From Oscillatoriales cyanobacterium CG2_30_40_61 (GTDB lineage Bacteria > Cyanobacteriota > Cyanobacteriia > Cyanobacteriales > Microcoleaceae): a DNA stretch of 41,982 nucleotides. The notes under the pieces were generated by a model that ran no database searches, was not told where the DNA came from, and was given only the letters and a program-made list of their open reading frames with translations. Below, piece after piece: positions 17,701-25,518 of this stretch. The stretch is from assembly GCA_001873365.1 (NCBI GenBank), contig MNYZ01000022.1:1-41982 (forward strand). Reading direction: 5' to 3'. The stretch's first letter is position 1. Each line of letters starts with the position of its first letter. Position numbers and translations under genes: made by a program.

Positions 17701-17978
17701 GGGTAGCTATTGGTATGGCGGTGATGGGTGGAATGTTTGTTTCTACATTTTTGAGTCTTTATATTATTCCGGTTTTTTATGTGATTGCTACCAGTATCCA
17801 ATCCCGTTTGATGGGGCATAATTCTCCAGAACAACATTTAGAAAATGTCACTTTGAATACAGACAAAGGATCTTATACTAATGGCAGTGGTCATAATCAT
17901 GGTAATGGCACTGTCCCATCTGATCGGGATCAACTTACAAAAGCTTTACAAAGTTCTGATAAAAGTCGGGATTTGTAA
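14739..17978 (+). CDS. RND efflux pump permease (AcrB/HAE1 family)
   Basis: 1079 aa, full length, with the classical two-fold repeat: membrane helix 1 at about residues 12-30, a large periplasmic loop, helices 2-6 from about 330, a second loop, and the last helices from about 870. FFIKRPVFASVCSLLIIILG and PGASPQVVETEVTEILE are standard. Helix 4 carries LVVDDTIVVLENI with the paired Asp residues for proton relay. The C-terminal GLATKNSILIVEFANQLREQ matches the family. It exports hydrophobic or amphiphilic compounds in exchange for protons; the substrate is unknown. The cytoplasmic tail is rich in His, Asn and Gly. No TolC-like gene is present. Confidence 0.96.
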   Translation: MFTNFFIKRPVFASVCSLLIIILGLVGYTRLPVQEYPKIDPPVVTVSTSYPGASPQVVETEVTEILEAQLNGIAGIKTLTSSSREGSSSISVQFELDQDLEVAAQEVRTRVARAAKGLPDEVDEPVVEKRSGDDERILWIAFFSQTLSALELSNYADLYIKNTLETVDGVNSIFISGERRYAMRLWLDTMKMAARQITALDVEQALRRQNIEIPSGRIEGKETEYPVRTLGRLQTPQDYEDLIIKRNDNGSQVKIRDIGRAEIGAKDDRVIARFNGNPAVGLGISKLADANLIQVAHGIKAKLAELKKSFPEGISYEIAVDYSEFVELAIEEVWISLLISIGLVVLIIFLFLRNWRATLIPAITIPISLIGAFSVMFFLGFSINTLTLFALTLATGLVVDDTIVVLENIIRYMEEKRLDAFPATYAAVGEVVFAVIATTVVLVAVFVPVAFAGGTSGRLFNEFALTLAASVVFSSIVALTLAPPLSARLLRHETKPQGLMKILFFPLDLFEWVLNKIIAIYAWTLSLLMTIKPLVILGFIASLGLTVWLFLQLPQGFLPSEDRGRIFTPITAPEGVSINYTNRAVKQVENVFSQVPEITSYFAIAGSSRGASQANTGFSFARLKPWSERPEPEQSQQSIVKKLLGKFSTITDALVFATNPGGLPGGGQGQPIQFVLQGNDLEQLAQVSQDFVIRARDLPEVVNIDTNLKLNKPELVISVDRSQAGNLGVSVQDIARTLQILVGGQEITSFNQGNQRYEVVVRAEEQYRANPEDLKQLYVRSQQGEMIALSNLVTISTATTPPQINHFNRFRSATLEGSPAQGVSLGVALNALENLAKDILPPDMGTSFSGESLEFKAAGQSTNFIFALALVFIFLTLAAQFESYIDPMIILLAVPLSLLGAFGALWIAQLELNAFSRIGLIMLIGLATKNSILIVEFANQLREQGLSIQKAAIEACRLRFRPIMMTALSTILGVMPLAFATGAGAASRVAIGMAVMGGMFVSTFLSLYIIPVFYVIATSIQSRLMGHNSPEQHLENVTLNTDKGSYTNGSGHNHGNGTVPSDRDQLTKALQSSDKSRDL

Positions 17979-18051
17979 AGGAATCTTGTTGATGATTTTG
18001 GCAACTTATCTACTTGTGGCAAATGGGATAATGTGTGTATAATTTAGTTAA

Positions 18052-18082
18052 CATAACTTAATTTATAAATTGTTAAGTTATG
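18052..18082. repeat. Inverted repeat in the 276-bp gap after the RND pump gene
   Basis: CATAACTTAA (18052-18061) and TTAAGTTATG (18073-18082) form a 10-bp stem. It may be a weak terminator or an operator. The rest of the gap (17979-18254) is AT-rich. It has one further imperfect hairpin near 18150 (TCTATCT...AGATAGA) and no ORF I would support. Confidence 0.4.
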
Positions 18083-18254
18083 ATGATTTGATAACATCAC
18101 AAGATTAATGATTCTTATGGAGGTTGCACAGAAGTATCAGGAAAAGTCTATCTAACGTCAGAAAGATAGATTACTGACCCAGTGCCCTCACCCTTAGCTG
18201 AAAAGTTAAGAAATTTCCAAGTAGTTCTTTAAAACTCAACCTTAATAAAACATC

Positions 18255-18515
18255 ATGCAAACCGTAAACCTGCCTGTAGATTCGATGAAGACTCAAATTT
18301 TGTGCGGTTATAAAAACCCCACTAAACAGGTGCAAATTCTGCGGATGGAAACTACAGTTCGGGGTTATTTTGAACGAGTTATTTTTCCCGGGGAATATTG
18401 CTTATTTGTCGGAGAATCTAATACCAATTTGGAGGTTTATTCTAGTGGAGATCCCACCCGGATAGAACTAGAAAAAATCCTCTGTGATACATTAAAAGTT
18501 GAAGAAACCGAATAA
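18255..18515 (+). CDS. DUF1830 domain-containing protein
   Basis: 86 aa, soluble. ILCGYKNPTKQVQILRMET, then YFERVIFPGEYCLFVG and LEVYSSG, match the short cyanobacterial DUF1830 family. Two or three cysteines (CGY, YCLF, CDT) are present, with no obvious metal motif. The function is unknown. It stands alone, followed immediately by the palindrome cluster. Confidence 0.85.
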   Translation: MQTVNLPVDSMKTQILCGYKNPTKQVQILRMETTVRGYFERVIFPGEYCLFVGESNTNLEVYSSGDPTRIELEKILCDTLKVEETE

Positions 18516-18521
18516 TTCCCC

Positions 18522-18692
18522 AACTTCGTAGTGAGGCGTTTACGCCTCAATTCTTACTCTAACTTCGTAGTGAGGCGTTTACGCCTCAATTCTTACTCAA
18601 AGATAAGGATGAGCCCTTCAGGGCTCACTACGTGGCGTTTACGCCTCAATTCTTACTCAAAGATCAAGATGAGCCCTGAAGGGCTCACTACG
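18522..18692. repeat. Cluster of palindromic repeats (four hairpins)
   Basis: Two copies of a 38-bp unit (18522-18559 and 18561-18598) contain the 18-bp palindrome TGAGGCGTTTACGCCTCA. A partial third copy lies at about 18627-18664. Two different palindromes, GAGCCCTTCAGGGCTC (18611-18626) and GAGCCCTGAAGGGCTC (18671-18686), are each followed by ACTACG. Read on the minus strand the first type also ends in CTCACTACG, so all share that flank. It separates the DUF1830 gene from the convergent ABC permease gene and may end transcription from both sides. It is not a CRISPR, as there are no unique spacers. Confidence 0.85.
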
Positions 18693-18708
18693 GGGAAATG
18701 GGGTTGTA

Positions 18709-20436
18709 TTACAACAGTTGGTATTTTGAACGAGCAAATTGATATAATTTTCGCCAGATTAAACGGTTGGTTAAGACTACTAATAATGACATCACAGCCG
18801 TAGAAGCAAACAACAGAGGATAGTTACCTGTTTCTGTTGCTTGAGAAATTAGTGATCCTAACCCTGGTGTGATTAAAGTTTGGTTTTGAAACTGAACATA
18901 TTCGCTAACAATACTGGCATTCCACGCCCCACCAACGGCCGTAATCATTCCTGTAATTAAATAGGGAAAAATTCCAGGTAAAATTACAGTTTTCCATCGC
19001 TGTACTAAAGAGAGTTTATAAATACTGGCGGCTTCAAATAACTCCGAGGGAATTGCCTGCGCCCCGGCAATTACATTAAATAAGATATACCACATTGTTC
19101 CTAACATCATCAGTGCCACAGAACCAATTTGTAAACCTCCTCCTAAACGGGCTAAAAATAGTAATAAAACCGTAAATAAAGCCGTGGCTGGCACCGATGC
19201 CGCAATTTGAACTAAGGGTTGTAAACTCTGGGCAAGTCGAGGATTTCTGCCAATGGCAACTCCCACAGGCACAGTCCATAATAGGGATAAACATAGGGCG
19301 ATAACTACTCGTAAAGCGGTTAAAATAGCACCGATCATGATGTGTTTCCAGTCTTGAAACTCTAGTTTTTGTAAGAGTAAAACCGATTCCCAAGTTCCCC
19401 ATAAAATCATAAATCCAACCCCCGTTAATAATAGGGGATTCCACCAATTTTTCTTGGGTCTGACTGATAAATTTGAGGTTAAATTACGATGGGATTTTCC
19501 TATGGGTGTATCAATTTTTTCTGACCAAAAATGTCCCAAGCGTTCCGTTAAAATTCTCAGGGTGGGAGAACGTCGCAGGAAATCTAATACAATAGATTGG
19601 GGAACATTTTGGGATTCAACGGTTTCTAACTTAAATTTTTCCGCCCAAGCAATTAAGGGTTTCCAGACTAAAAAATCGAGGATAATAATAACTCCAACTA
19701 AGACCGCCACTCCCCAAGCAATGGCAGTAAAATCTCCTTGATCGGAGGCTTTGGCTAGAAATGATCCTAACCCTGGAAGTCGAAAACTGCGATCGCCCAG
19801 GGTAAAGGATTCAATTGCCATTAAAAAAAACCAACCTCCGGCAACCGACATCACACTATTCCAAACTAATCCCAAGATTCCCGAAGGTAATTCCACTGAC
19901 CAAAACCGTTGCCAAAAACTGAGATTATAGACCCGATCCACTTCTAATAATTCTTGAGGAATACTCGATAAAGATTGATAGAAACTAAAGACTAAATTCC
20001 AAGTCATTCCCGTAAAAATTAACAGAATAGCTGCCAGTTCAATCCCAATTCTTTGACCCGGAAATAAAGCAATCAAAGCCAGAACAACCCCGGGTAAAAA
20101 AGATAAAACCGGAATTGATTGTAAAATATCTAATAGGGGAATTAAAACTTTAGCCGCCAAGGGAAAACGATAAGCAGAATAGGCATAAACTAAACTAAAA
20201 ATTAAGGATAAAAAATAAGCTGCTCCCATCCTTAATAATGTTTGGGCGGTATAACTTGGAAGTTGATCTAAATCGGTGGAGATGATGAAATCGGGTTGAT
20301 AGTCTCCGGTTAATTGGGAAGCTGTGCGAACAATTACTAAAAGTACAGTAATAACTGCTAGAATTAATAAGCCATCTTGCCATGTTAAACGAGAGCGATC
20401 TAAGGTTTGATTTTTAGGGGTAAGAGAACGAGTCAT
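18709..20436 (-). CDS. ABC transporter permease, fused double-permease form (NitT/TauT-like)
   Basis: 575 aa with about 12 predicted membrane helices. Two permease domains are joined in one chain, each with an EAA-type loop: IPQELLEVDRVYNLSFWQRF with a following LPSGILG, and IPSELFEAASIYKLSLVQRW with a following LPGIFPYLITG. This dispenses with a permease dimer. The similarity is to nitrate/sulfonate/bicarbonate-type importers, though the substrate cannot be read. It lies 5 nt downstream of the ATPase gene. No binding-protein gene is adjacent. Confidence 0.92.
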   Translation of the reverse strand: MTRSLTPKNQTLDRSRLTWQDGLLILAVITVLLVIVRTASQLTGDYQPDFIISTDLDQLPSYTAQTLLRMGAAYFLSLIFSLVYAYSAYRFPLAAKVLIPLLDILQSIPVLSFLPGVVLALIALFPGQRIGIELAAILLIFTGMTWNLVFSFYQSLSSIPQELLEVDRVYNLSFWQRFWSVELPSGILGLVWNSVMSVAGGWFFLMAIESFTLGDRSFRLPGLGSFLAKASDQGDFTAIAWGVAVLVGVIIILDFLVWKPLIAWAEKFKLETVESQNVPQSIVLDFLRRSPTLRILTERLGHFWSEKIDTPIGKSHRNLTSNLSVRPKKNWWNPLLLTGVGFMILWGTWESVLLLQKLEFQDWKHIMIGAILTALRVVIALCLSLLWTVPVGVAIGRNPRLAQSLQPLVQIAASVPATALFTVLLLFLARLGGGLQIGSVALMMLGTMWYILFNVIAGAQAIPSELFEAASIYKLSLVQRWKTVILPGIFPYLITGMITAVGGAWNASIVSEYVQFQNQTLITPGLGSLISQATETGNYPLLFASTAVMSLLVVLTNRLIWRKLYQFARSKYQLL

Positions 20437-20441
20437 ATAGT

Positions 20442-21767
20442 TTATACCTCCGGTGTTGTTAAGCTAAAATCAGATGTTTCTAAAAAGATTTCCCCACTGG
20501 GTTCATCATAGGCATAAAGTTCTGCATAACGTCCCCAGTCAATGGCTGTATTTAACTGTCTTTGGGCTTCTTTAGGACTAAAATGATTATTCAGAACATC
20601 TAAGACTAAATCTTCGGGAATCCGACGATTTTGTTTAGATTGACAAAGGGTATAAATTTGTTGAACAAGACGAATATGACTGAGTAATTGTTGTCGAATA
20701 ATTTGTTTGCGATCATCAATATTTCCCTGAATAAATTCTAGGGCGATGGTTGTCAGACTCAAATCTCCCTCTCTAATTTTGATTAAAGCCATGAATTCTG
20801 CGGCTTCAACAATGGGAAGTAAATCATCAACTTCCAGTTGTAGTTCTTGTCCTAAACGGTATAAATCAGGGTTTTGTCTTCCTTCTAAAAGTTCTAATAA
20901 ACCAGCAACAGATCCGATACGAACATGGGGTAAAGATTGATATTTACCGGGAGTATTAGTAATGTTTTTTTGGGGTTCTAAGGTTTCTAATTCTGGGTTG
21001 GTGAGAATTTTATAAACTTGATCGACTAAGGCTTGAAAGCTAGGACTTTTGCGATCGCGATAATGGCTTAATTTAATCGGTAAATTTGCTCTAATTCTAC
21101 CAGGATTTCTCCCTAAAACAATCACTCGATCCGCTAAGGTGATCGCTTCTTCAATCCCATGGGTTACAATTAAAATTGCTTGGGTAGGAATACGTTTTTC
21201 TAACCACAAATCTAACAGTTCAATTCGCAGGTTTTCTGCGGTTAAAACATCTAGGGCAGAGAAGGGTTCATCCATACATAATAATTCCGGTTCAACGGCT
21301 AAAGCCCTGGCAAAGCCAACCCGTTGTCGCATTCCCCCGGATAGTTCTTTAGGATAGGCATTTTCAAATCCATCTAAACCAATAATATCAATCATTTTTA
21401 AGGCTCTTTGTCGTCGCCAGTCTAGGGGAAATCCCCTGGCTTTTAACCCTAATTCGACATTTTCTAAAACCGTTAACCAAGGGTAAAGGGCAAAACTTTG
21501 AAAGACAATTGCTACCCCGGGATTAATTCCAATTAATGGCTTTCCATGACAGAGAACTTGTCCTTGGGTTGGATAAATTAACCCGGCAATTATTCGCATT
21601 AAGGTGGATTTTCCTGAACCAGAAGGCCCTAATAAAGCGATGATTTCGCCTCGACGTAATTCTAAATTAATGTTATTAAGAATCGGAATTTCTTGACCAT
21701 TGGGCTGTTGATAGGATTTACCAACACCTTTGAGGATCATTAAAGGTTCTGTTTTGGAATCACTCAT
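20442..21767 (-). CDS. ABC transporter ATP-binding protein with C-terminal AAA-associated domain
   Basis: 441 aa. Residues 1-250 form the nucleotide-binding domain: Walker A GPSGSGKST (47-55), signature LSGGMRQR, Walker B LLCMDEPFSALD and the switch-like TH in LIVTHGIEEA. The N-terminal part resembles SsuB/TauB/NrtD. The C-terminal roughly 150 residues (from VRIGSVAGLLELLE) match the AAA-associated regulatory domain found in some NitT/TauT-type ATPases; the segment LDVLNNHFSPKEAQRQLNTA is typical. It powers the fused permease encoded just downstream. Confidence 0.94.
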   Translation of the reverse strand: MSDSKTEPLMILKGVGKSYQQPNGQEIPILNNINLELRRGEIIALLGPSGSGKSTLMRIIAGLIYPTQGQVLCHGKPLIGINPGVAIVFQSFALYPWLTVLENVELGLKARGFPLDWRRQRALKMIDIIGLDGFENAYPKELSGGMRQRVGFARALAVEPELLCMDEPFSALDVLTAENLRIELLDLWLEKRIPTQAILIVTHGIEEAITLADRVIVLGRNPGRIRANLPIKLSHYRDRKSPSFQALVDQVYKILTNPELETLEPQKNITNTPGKYQSLPHVRIGSVAGLLELLEGRQNPDLYRLGQELQLEVDDLLPIVEAAEFMALIKIREGDLSLTTIALEFIQGNIDDRKQIIRQQLLSHIRLVQQIYTLCQSKQNRRIPEDLVLDVLNNHFSPKEAQRQLNTAIDWGRYAELYAYDEPSGEIFLETSDFSLTTPEV

Positions 21768-21944
21768 AGTCGGTTCTCAATAATTCTTGTTCAATCTGCT
21801 TCTATTCTGCTATTTTTGTTAACCAGAGAGTCATTTTAACATGAATTATGACCCGGCAAAAATATTTTTCAAGTTAATAATAGGTTAAGTCCATTCGCCA
21901 TTTCTGTTTGGCTATATGAATAATAAAAATCAGCAAGAGATCGC

Positions 21945-22772
21945 TTATTCTTCTAAATCAGAAGATTCTTCTAATTCTAAATCTAAGGATAACTGTGCTT
22001 CTACTGATTCTAATTTTACATCCTCTCGCTTGGAAACATAATCAACTAATTTAATCCAGTCGATCTGATTATTTGTCATAAAATAACGCATAAATTCTTG
22101 GGTCATTTCATTTATTTTAGCTGAATAAGTTGCTTTAAAAATTTCATCTTTTTTTTTGGCTTCTATATCAATGGGTACAATCATCTCTTGGTAGAAATTA
22201 TCATCTTCTGAGATAAAATTCCAAAAATCTTGACCTGCATATTTAAAGTATACTTTATCTGGATCTTGATTATCTTTCAACGGGTTTTTATCTTTTCCAT
22301 ACATCCAACCATTCACAGCAACAATTTCCTGAGTTATTCCTCGTTTTCTTAAAATCATTCTAGCTTTTTTAAAGTTATCTTTCATCCTATTAATTTGATC
22401 GGAATTTCCCCAGTTTATTCCTGATTTAATCCCAACGATATAATAAATTCCTTCTCTCTCAAATTCTAAATCAACACTATTAAGAGTTGACTTGACTCCT
22501 CCATATAATGTTTCTGAAATATATATAGCAAAACCTTCTAATAAATTTCCGAAAATCGTTTCTTCTTGAGAAGATAGAAAAGCATCAACAATACTTTTTA
22601 CAAATTCTCCCGCCAATTCAATATTTTTAGCCTTAAATAAATAAGGATTTTTACGCTTAATAATATCTCTAATCTGAAGTTGTCTCAACTTTTCAAATCG
22701 TTTGTCATAGAAGGGGTTTAAAACATTCTCAATTAGATATTTAGAATAAATTTGATGATTCGATTCGCTCAT
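21945..22772 (-). CDS. Type II restriction endonuclease, possibly PmeII-like
   Basis: 275 aa, AT-rich and Lys/Asp/Glu-rich. The segment VDLEFEREGIYYIVGIKSGI gives a D...(x)xK arrangement of the PD-(D/E)XK nuclease fold, with Ile in place of the usual acidic residue before the Lys. SSQEETIFGNLLEGFAIY and NWGNSDQINRMKDNFKKARM are conserved-looking blocks that I associate with PmeII-like enzymes, from memory. It starts 2 nt after the methyltransferase stop, so the pair is one operon. The recognition site is unknown. The C-terminal tail is highly acidic. Confidence 0.75.
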   Translation of the reverse strand: MSESNHQIYSKYLIENVLNPFYDKRFEKLRQLQIRDIIKRKNPYLFKAKNIELAGEFVKSIVDAFLSSQEETIFGNLLEGFAIYISETLYGGVKSTLNSVDLEFEREGIYYIVGIKSGINWGNSDQINRMKDNFKKARMILRKRGITQEIVAVNGWMYGKDKNPLKDNQDPDKVYFKYAGQDFWNFISEDDNFYQEMIVPIDIEAKKKDEIFKATYSAKINEMTQEFMRYFMTNNQIDWIKLVDYVSKREDVKLESVEAQLSLDLELEESSDLEE

Positions 22773-22774
22773 AG

Positions 22775-23746
22775 CTAAATTATTAACTTCTTGTGTTTGA
22801 TTAATCCCAGTGAAACTTTGATTTTGACAATTAAATAGAGTTTTTCTATATTAATTAAAGCCCCTTGATAATATTCTTCCTTAATCTCAATACCAATATA
22901 ACATCTACCTAACTCTTTGGCTACCATCGCAGTTGTTCCCGAACCCAAAAAGGGATCAAAAACCGTATCTCCTGGTTCTGTAAATAATTGAATAAACCAT
23001 GCAGGTAAAGATTTAGGAAATGTAGCACTGTGACTTTTATTGCTGCATTCCGTTGCTAAATGTAAAACATTGGTAGGATAAACCATTGTCCGTCCCAACC
23101 AATTAGAGACATTTTTACCAAATCCACTTTCTACTTTAGAATTATCCCGGGTTTGATCAGTTTCACTCAAATTTTTTAAGCGAGTTTTAGCCCAATCTCC
23201 CATAGGAACCATAACCCTTTCTTGATACATTTTAAATTTTTTCTGCTTATTGAACTGTAGACAACGTTCCCAAGCATCACGAAAACGATTAGGCCATTTA
23301 CCAGGATAGCTATTCTTTTTATGCCAAATATATTCTTCAGTCCATAACCATCCCTGTTGTTGCATTGCTAAAATTAACTTAATAACGTAGTTATGCCTTT
23401 CTCCATTAACAACTTTTTCTTTGATATTAATAATCAAGGTTCCATCTGCTTTTAAAACTCTGTACATTTGTTTAGAAATGGGAAGAAACCATTGGACATA
23501 ATCATCTGGATTAATTCCGCCATAGGTTTTCTTCCGGCTATCTGCATAGGGAGGAGATGTGACAATCAGATCTACTATATTAGAAGGAATTTTCTGCAAA
23601 ACTTTCGAGCAATCACCTAAAATAATTGTGTTGTGCCAATCTTTTTCAGAGGTAATTATCTCCTGCTGATTGGGATTTGATATAAGTCTGAATTCTAAAG
23701 GGTGAATACTCAATGTAACTTTCCTCACAGGTTGGCTTTCTTCCAA
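22775..23746 (-). CDS. Site-specific DNA methyltransferase (beta class, SPPY type)
   Basis: 323 aa. Motif IV is TSPPYADSRK near residue 64 and motif I is FDPFLGSGTTAMVAKELG in the C-terminal half, so motif order IV before I gives the beta class. The SPPY form suits N4-cytosine methylation, though adenine cannot be excluded. The only start in the tracked frame is TTG 23746. The frame is open upstream to about 23808 with plausible coding (FDWEKAIASLEE) but no ATG or GTG, so the true start is unclear or lost. It protects DNA from the endonuclease that follows. Confidence 0.9.
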   Translation of the reverse strand: MEESQPVRKVTLSIHPLEFRLISNPNQQEIITSEKDWHNTIILGDCSKVLQKIPSNIVDLIVTSPPYADSRKKTYGGINPDDYVQWFLPISKQMYRVLKADGTLIINIKEKVVNGERHNYVIKLILAMQQQGWLWTEEYIWHKKNSYPGKWPNRFRDAWERCLQFNKQKKFKMYQERVMVPMGDWAKTRLKNLSETDQTRDNSKVESGFGKNVSNWLGRTMVYPTNVLHLATECSNKSHSATFPKSLPAWFIQLFTEPGDTVFDPFLGSGTTAMVAKELGRCYIGIEIKEEYYQGALINIEKLYLIVKIKVSLGLIKHKKLII

Positions 23747-23820
23747 AGAAGCGATCGCTTTTTCCCAATCAAACTCTATCAGTTGTAGTGATCCCGAATC
23801 AACTTGTTAAAAGAAAGAAG

Positions 23821-23842
23821 GAGCCCTGAAGGGCTCACTACG
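23821..23842. repeat. Palindrome GAGCCCTGAAGGGCTC with ACTACG flank
   Basis: A 7-bp stem with 2-nt loop, identical to the copy at 18671-18692. It lies directly after the stop of the lipoprotein gene (minus strand) and before the methyltransferase, so it may shape transcript ends in between. Confidence 0.75.
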
Positions 23843-23844
23843 AT

Positions 23845-24702
23845 TTAACGGCGTCTTCTGCTGCCACTTCCAGAGGAGGAGCGACTGCGGGAACCACTAC
23901 CGAAGCTGGGTTTGCGTTGTTGGGTTGAACCTTTATTCGGGGAGGAGCGCAAATCCGTGGCTCCAAACCCCGAACCCGTTGAACGGCTGGAATTAGGGGA
24001 GGTGGGACGGTTGACGGAGGAATTCCGGTTGGAGTTACGAATATTTCCGGTGGTGCGTAGGGTGGTGCTATTTTTTACCGCCGCCGGGGGGCTATTGTAT
24101 CGAGTCCGATATTGGTCTACAGCTTGGTTATAGTTGGAGCCGTAACCTCCATATCCGGTCATTACACCGCCGGGTTGATACATCGGAGGTACATAATAGC
24201 GGGGGGCAAATAAGCTATTGGCGATCGCACTTCCAGCTAAAGAGGCGGCAAAGGGTGTCCAGAAACTCGATTCTTGTCGCACGACAACGGTTTGCGGTTG
24301 ACCCGTGGCTGGGTTGGTTTGAGTTTCGGTAACGTTATGAACATATTCAATCCGAAAATCTTCGGTTAAATACAAAACGGGTTGACCATTAGTAATATTT
24401 AAAGTGCTTTTTTCTCCGGCTTTAATTTGTTCCTCACTTAACTGAGCCATTTGTAAATCCGTCGTCCGATAGGTGGCAGATTTTCCCGCCGGAGTATTTA
24501 ATAACATCAGGGTGTACTCCCCATCGACGTCATTATATTGGGCTTGCTGAACGGGATATTTACCCTCTTTGACTTGATTTTTAGAAGCCGATATAATCGA
24601 AGCAGATTGTTGTGGGTTAGATGAAGTTGTGGCAGATCCACAAGCAACCGTTGTCCAACAAAACGTTACCGAAATCAACAGAATTAAAATTTTTTTCCAC
24701 AT
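23845..24702 (-). CDS. Putative lipoprotein with Ser/Arg-rich C-terminus
   Basis: About 285 aa from ATG 24702; an upstream ATG at 24726 would lengthen the n-region. The signal KKILILLISVTFCWTTVACG with Cys in VAC is a lipoprotein signal. The middle has a region with YTLMLLNTPAGKSATYRTTD and FRIEYVHNV, then a hydrophobic stretch (ASLAGSAIANSLF). The last 100 residues are low complexity, rich in Asn, Ser, Gly and Arg, ending RSRSSSGSGSRRRR. I do not recognise a named domain. An envelope location is likely. Confidence 0.7.
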   Translation of the reverse strand: MWKKILILLISVTFCWTTVACGSATTSSNPQQSASIISASKNQVKEGKYPVQQAQYNDVDGEYTLMLLNTPAGKSATYRTTDLQMAQLSEEQIKAGEKSTLNITNGQPVLYLTEDFRIEYVHNVTETQTNPATGQPQTVVVRQESSFWTPFAASLAGSAIANSLFAPRYYVPPMYQPGGVMTGYGGYGSNYNQAVDQYRTRYNSPPAAVKNSTTLRTTGNIRNSNRNSSVNRPTSPNSSRSTGSGFGATDLRSSPNKGSTQQRKPSFGSGSRSRSSSGSGSRRRR

Positions 24703-24803
24703 AAATCCATTTACTTTTCTCAACATTTATTTATTCCTATTGTAACAAAAAAATCCTGAATTGGTCACTCTTTTTTAACTTCAAGATCAACTAATGCCAT
24801 TAC

Positions 24804-25406
24804 TTAAAGGGGAATTAGTTCGGGAAAGTTCTCTAATAATTGATCGTTGGTTAATTCATCTCCTAAAACAGCCGGGGAAAAATGTACTTGAATCCCTCGG
24901 AGTCGGTGTTGATAATGCAGATTAATTAATGTTTTTAACCCCTGATTCATGGCTTCTAAACTGGCTAAATCCGTTTCTAAATCGGGAACTTCTCCTTCAC
25001 TGACTATGGTAATCATCACGATTAAATTGTGGGTAATTGGTATAGATAGGTATGAACTTTCATCCAGGGGTTGGGATAAATCCGGCTGACTCAAATACCG
25101 TTGGCCCGAATCCGTAAATAGTTCGTTAAAGTAGTCCACCGCCTCGCCCTCACTCCAGACCACATCCCCTTCGTTGGAGCCTGAGAGCCAATAGGTGTCA
25201 TACTGAAGCAGACCTTGGCAGACTTCTACTAAGGTCTCTCCTGTCACCTGCAAGTCTCCCTCGGCATCAATCACATCTCTGGCGGCTTGGTTGAGTATTC
25301 CTAATAGGGGCGCGACCTGATCTCCTCCTAAATGCAGAAATAAACGACTAACGACAAATCGGGTTTTCCCCATCATCCGATTAAAGCGATCGCCTAAAGC
25401 AGCCAT
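24804..25406 (-). CDS. DUF1517 domain-containing protein
   Basis: 200 aa. VVSRLFLHLGGDQVAPLLGI, ARDVIDAEGDLQVTGETLVE and LLQYDTYWLSGSNEGDVVW match DUF1517, a cyanobacterial/plastid family of unknown function. Many members carry an N-terminal membrane segment; this one is soluble and consists of the conserved region alone. It is monocistronic and divergent from the MFS transporter. Confidence 0.8.
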   Translation of the reverse strand: MAALGDRFNRMMGKTRFVVSRLFLHLGGDQVAPLLGILNQAARDVIDAEGDLQVTGETLVEVCQGLLQYDTYWLSGSNEGDVVWSEGEAVDYFNELFTDSGQRYLSQPDLSQPLDESSYLSIPITHNLIVMITIVSEGEVPDLETDLASLEAMNQGLKTLINLHYQHRLRGIQVHFSPAVLGDELTNDQLLENFPELIPL

Positions 25407-25518
25407 AATTTGATTTCTCCCTAATTATTTATTCAATCAGCTTATCATTTTAAGATATCCTATTGTTAGCCATCGGGTTTTGATTTTAAGCTGACAATAC
25501 TCTTTAATATTAATACAA

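Noticed and set aside
18083-18254. Possible riboswitch or sRNA before the DUF1830 gene
   Set aside because: Only a short imperfect hairpin is visible and no known riboswitch core could be recognised.
18522-18692. Possible small CRISPR array
   Set aside because: The repeated units are palindromes of two types with no unique spacers of constant length and no cas genes nearby.
18531-18803. ORF of 90 aa across the palindrome cluster
   Set aside because: The translation is only the repeat unit read through (repeated RLRLNSYS), not a protein.
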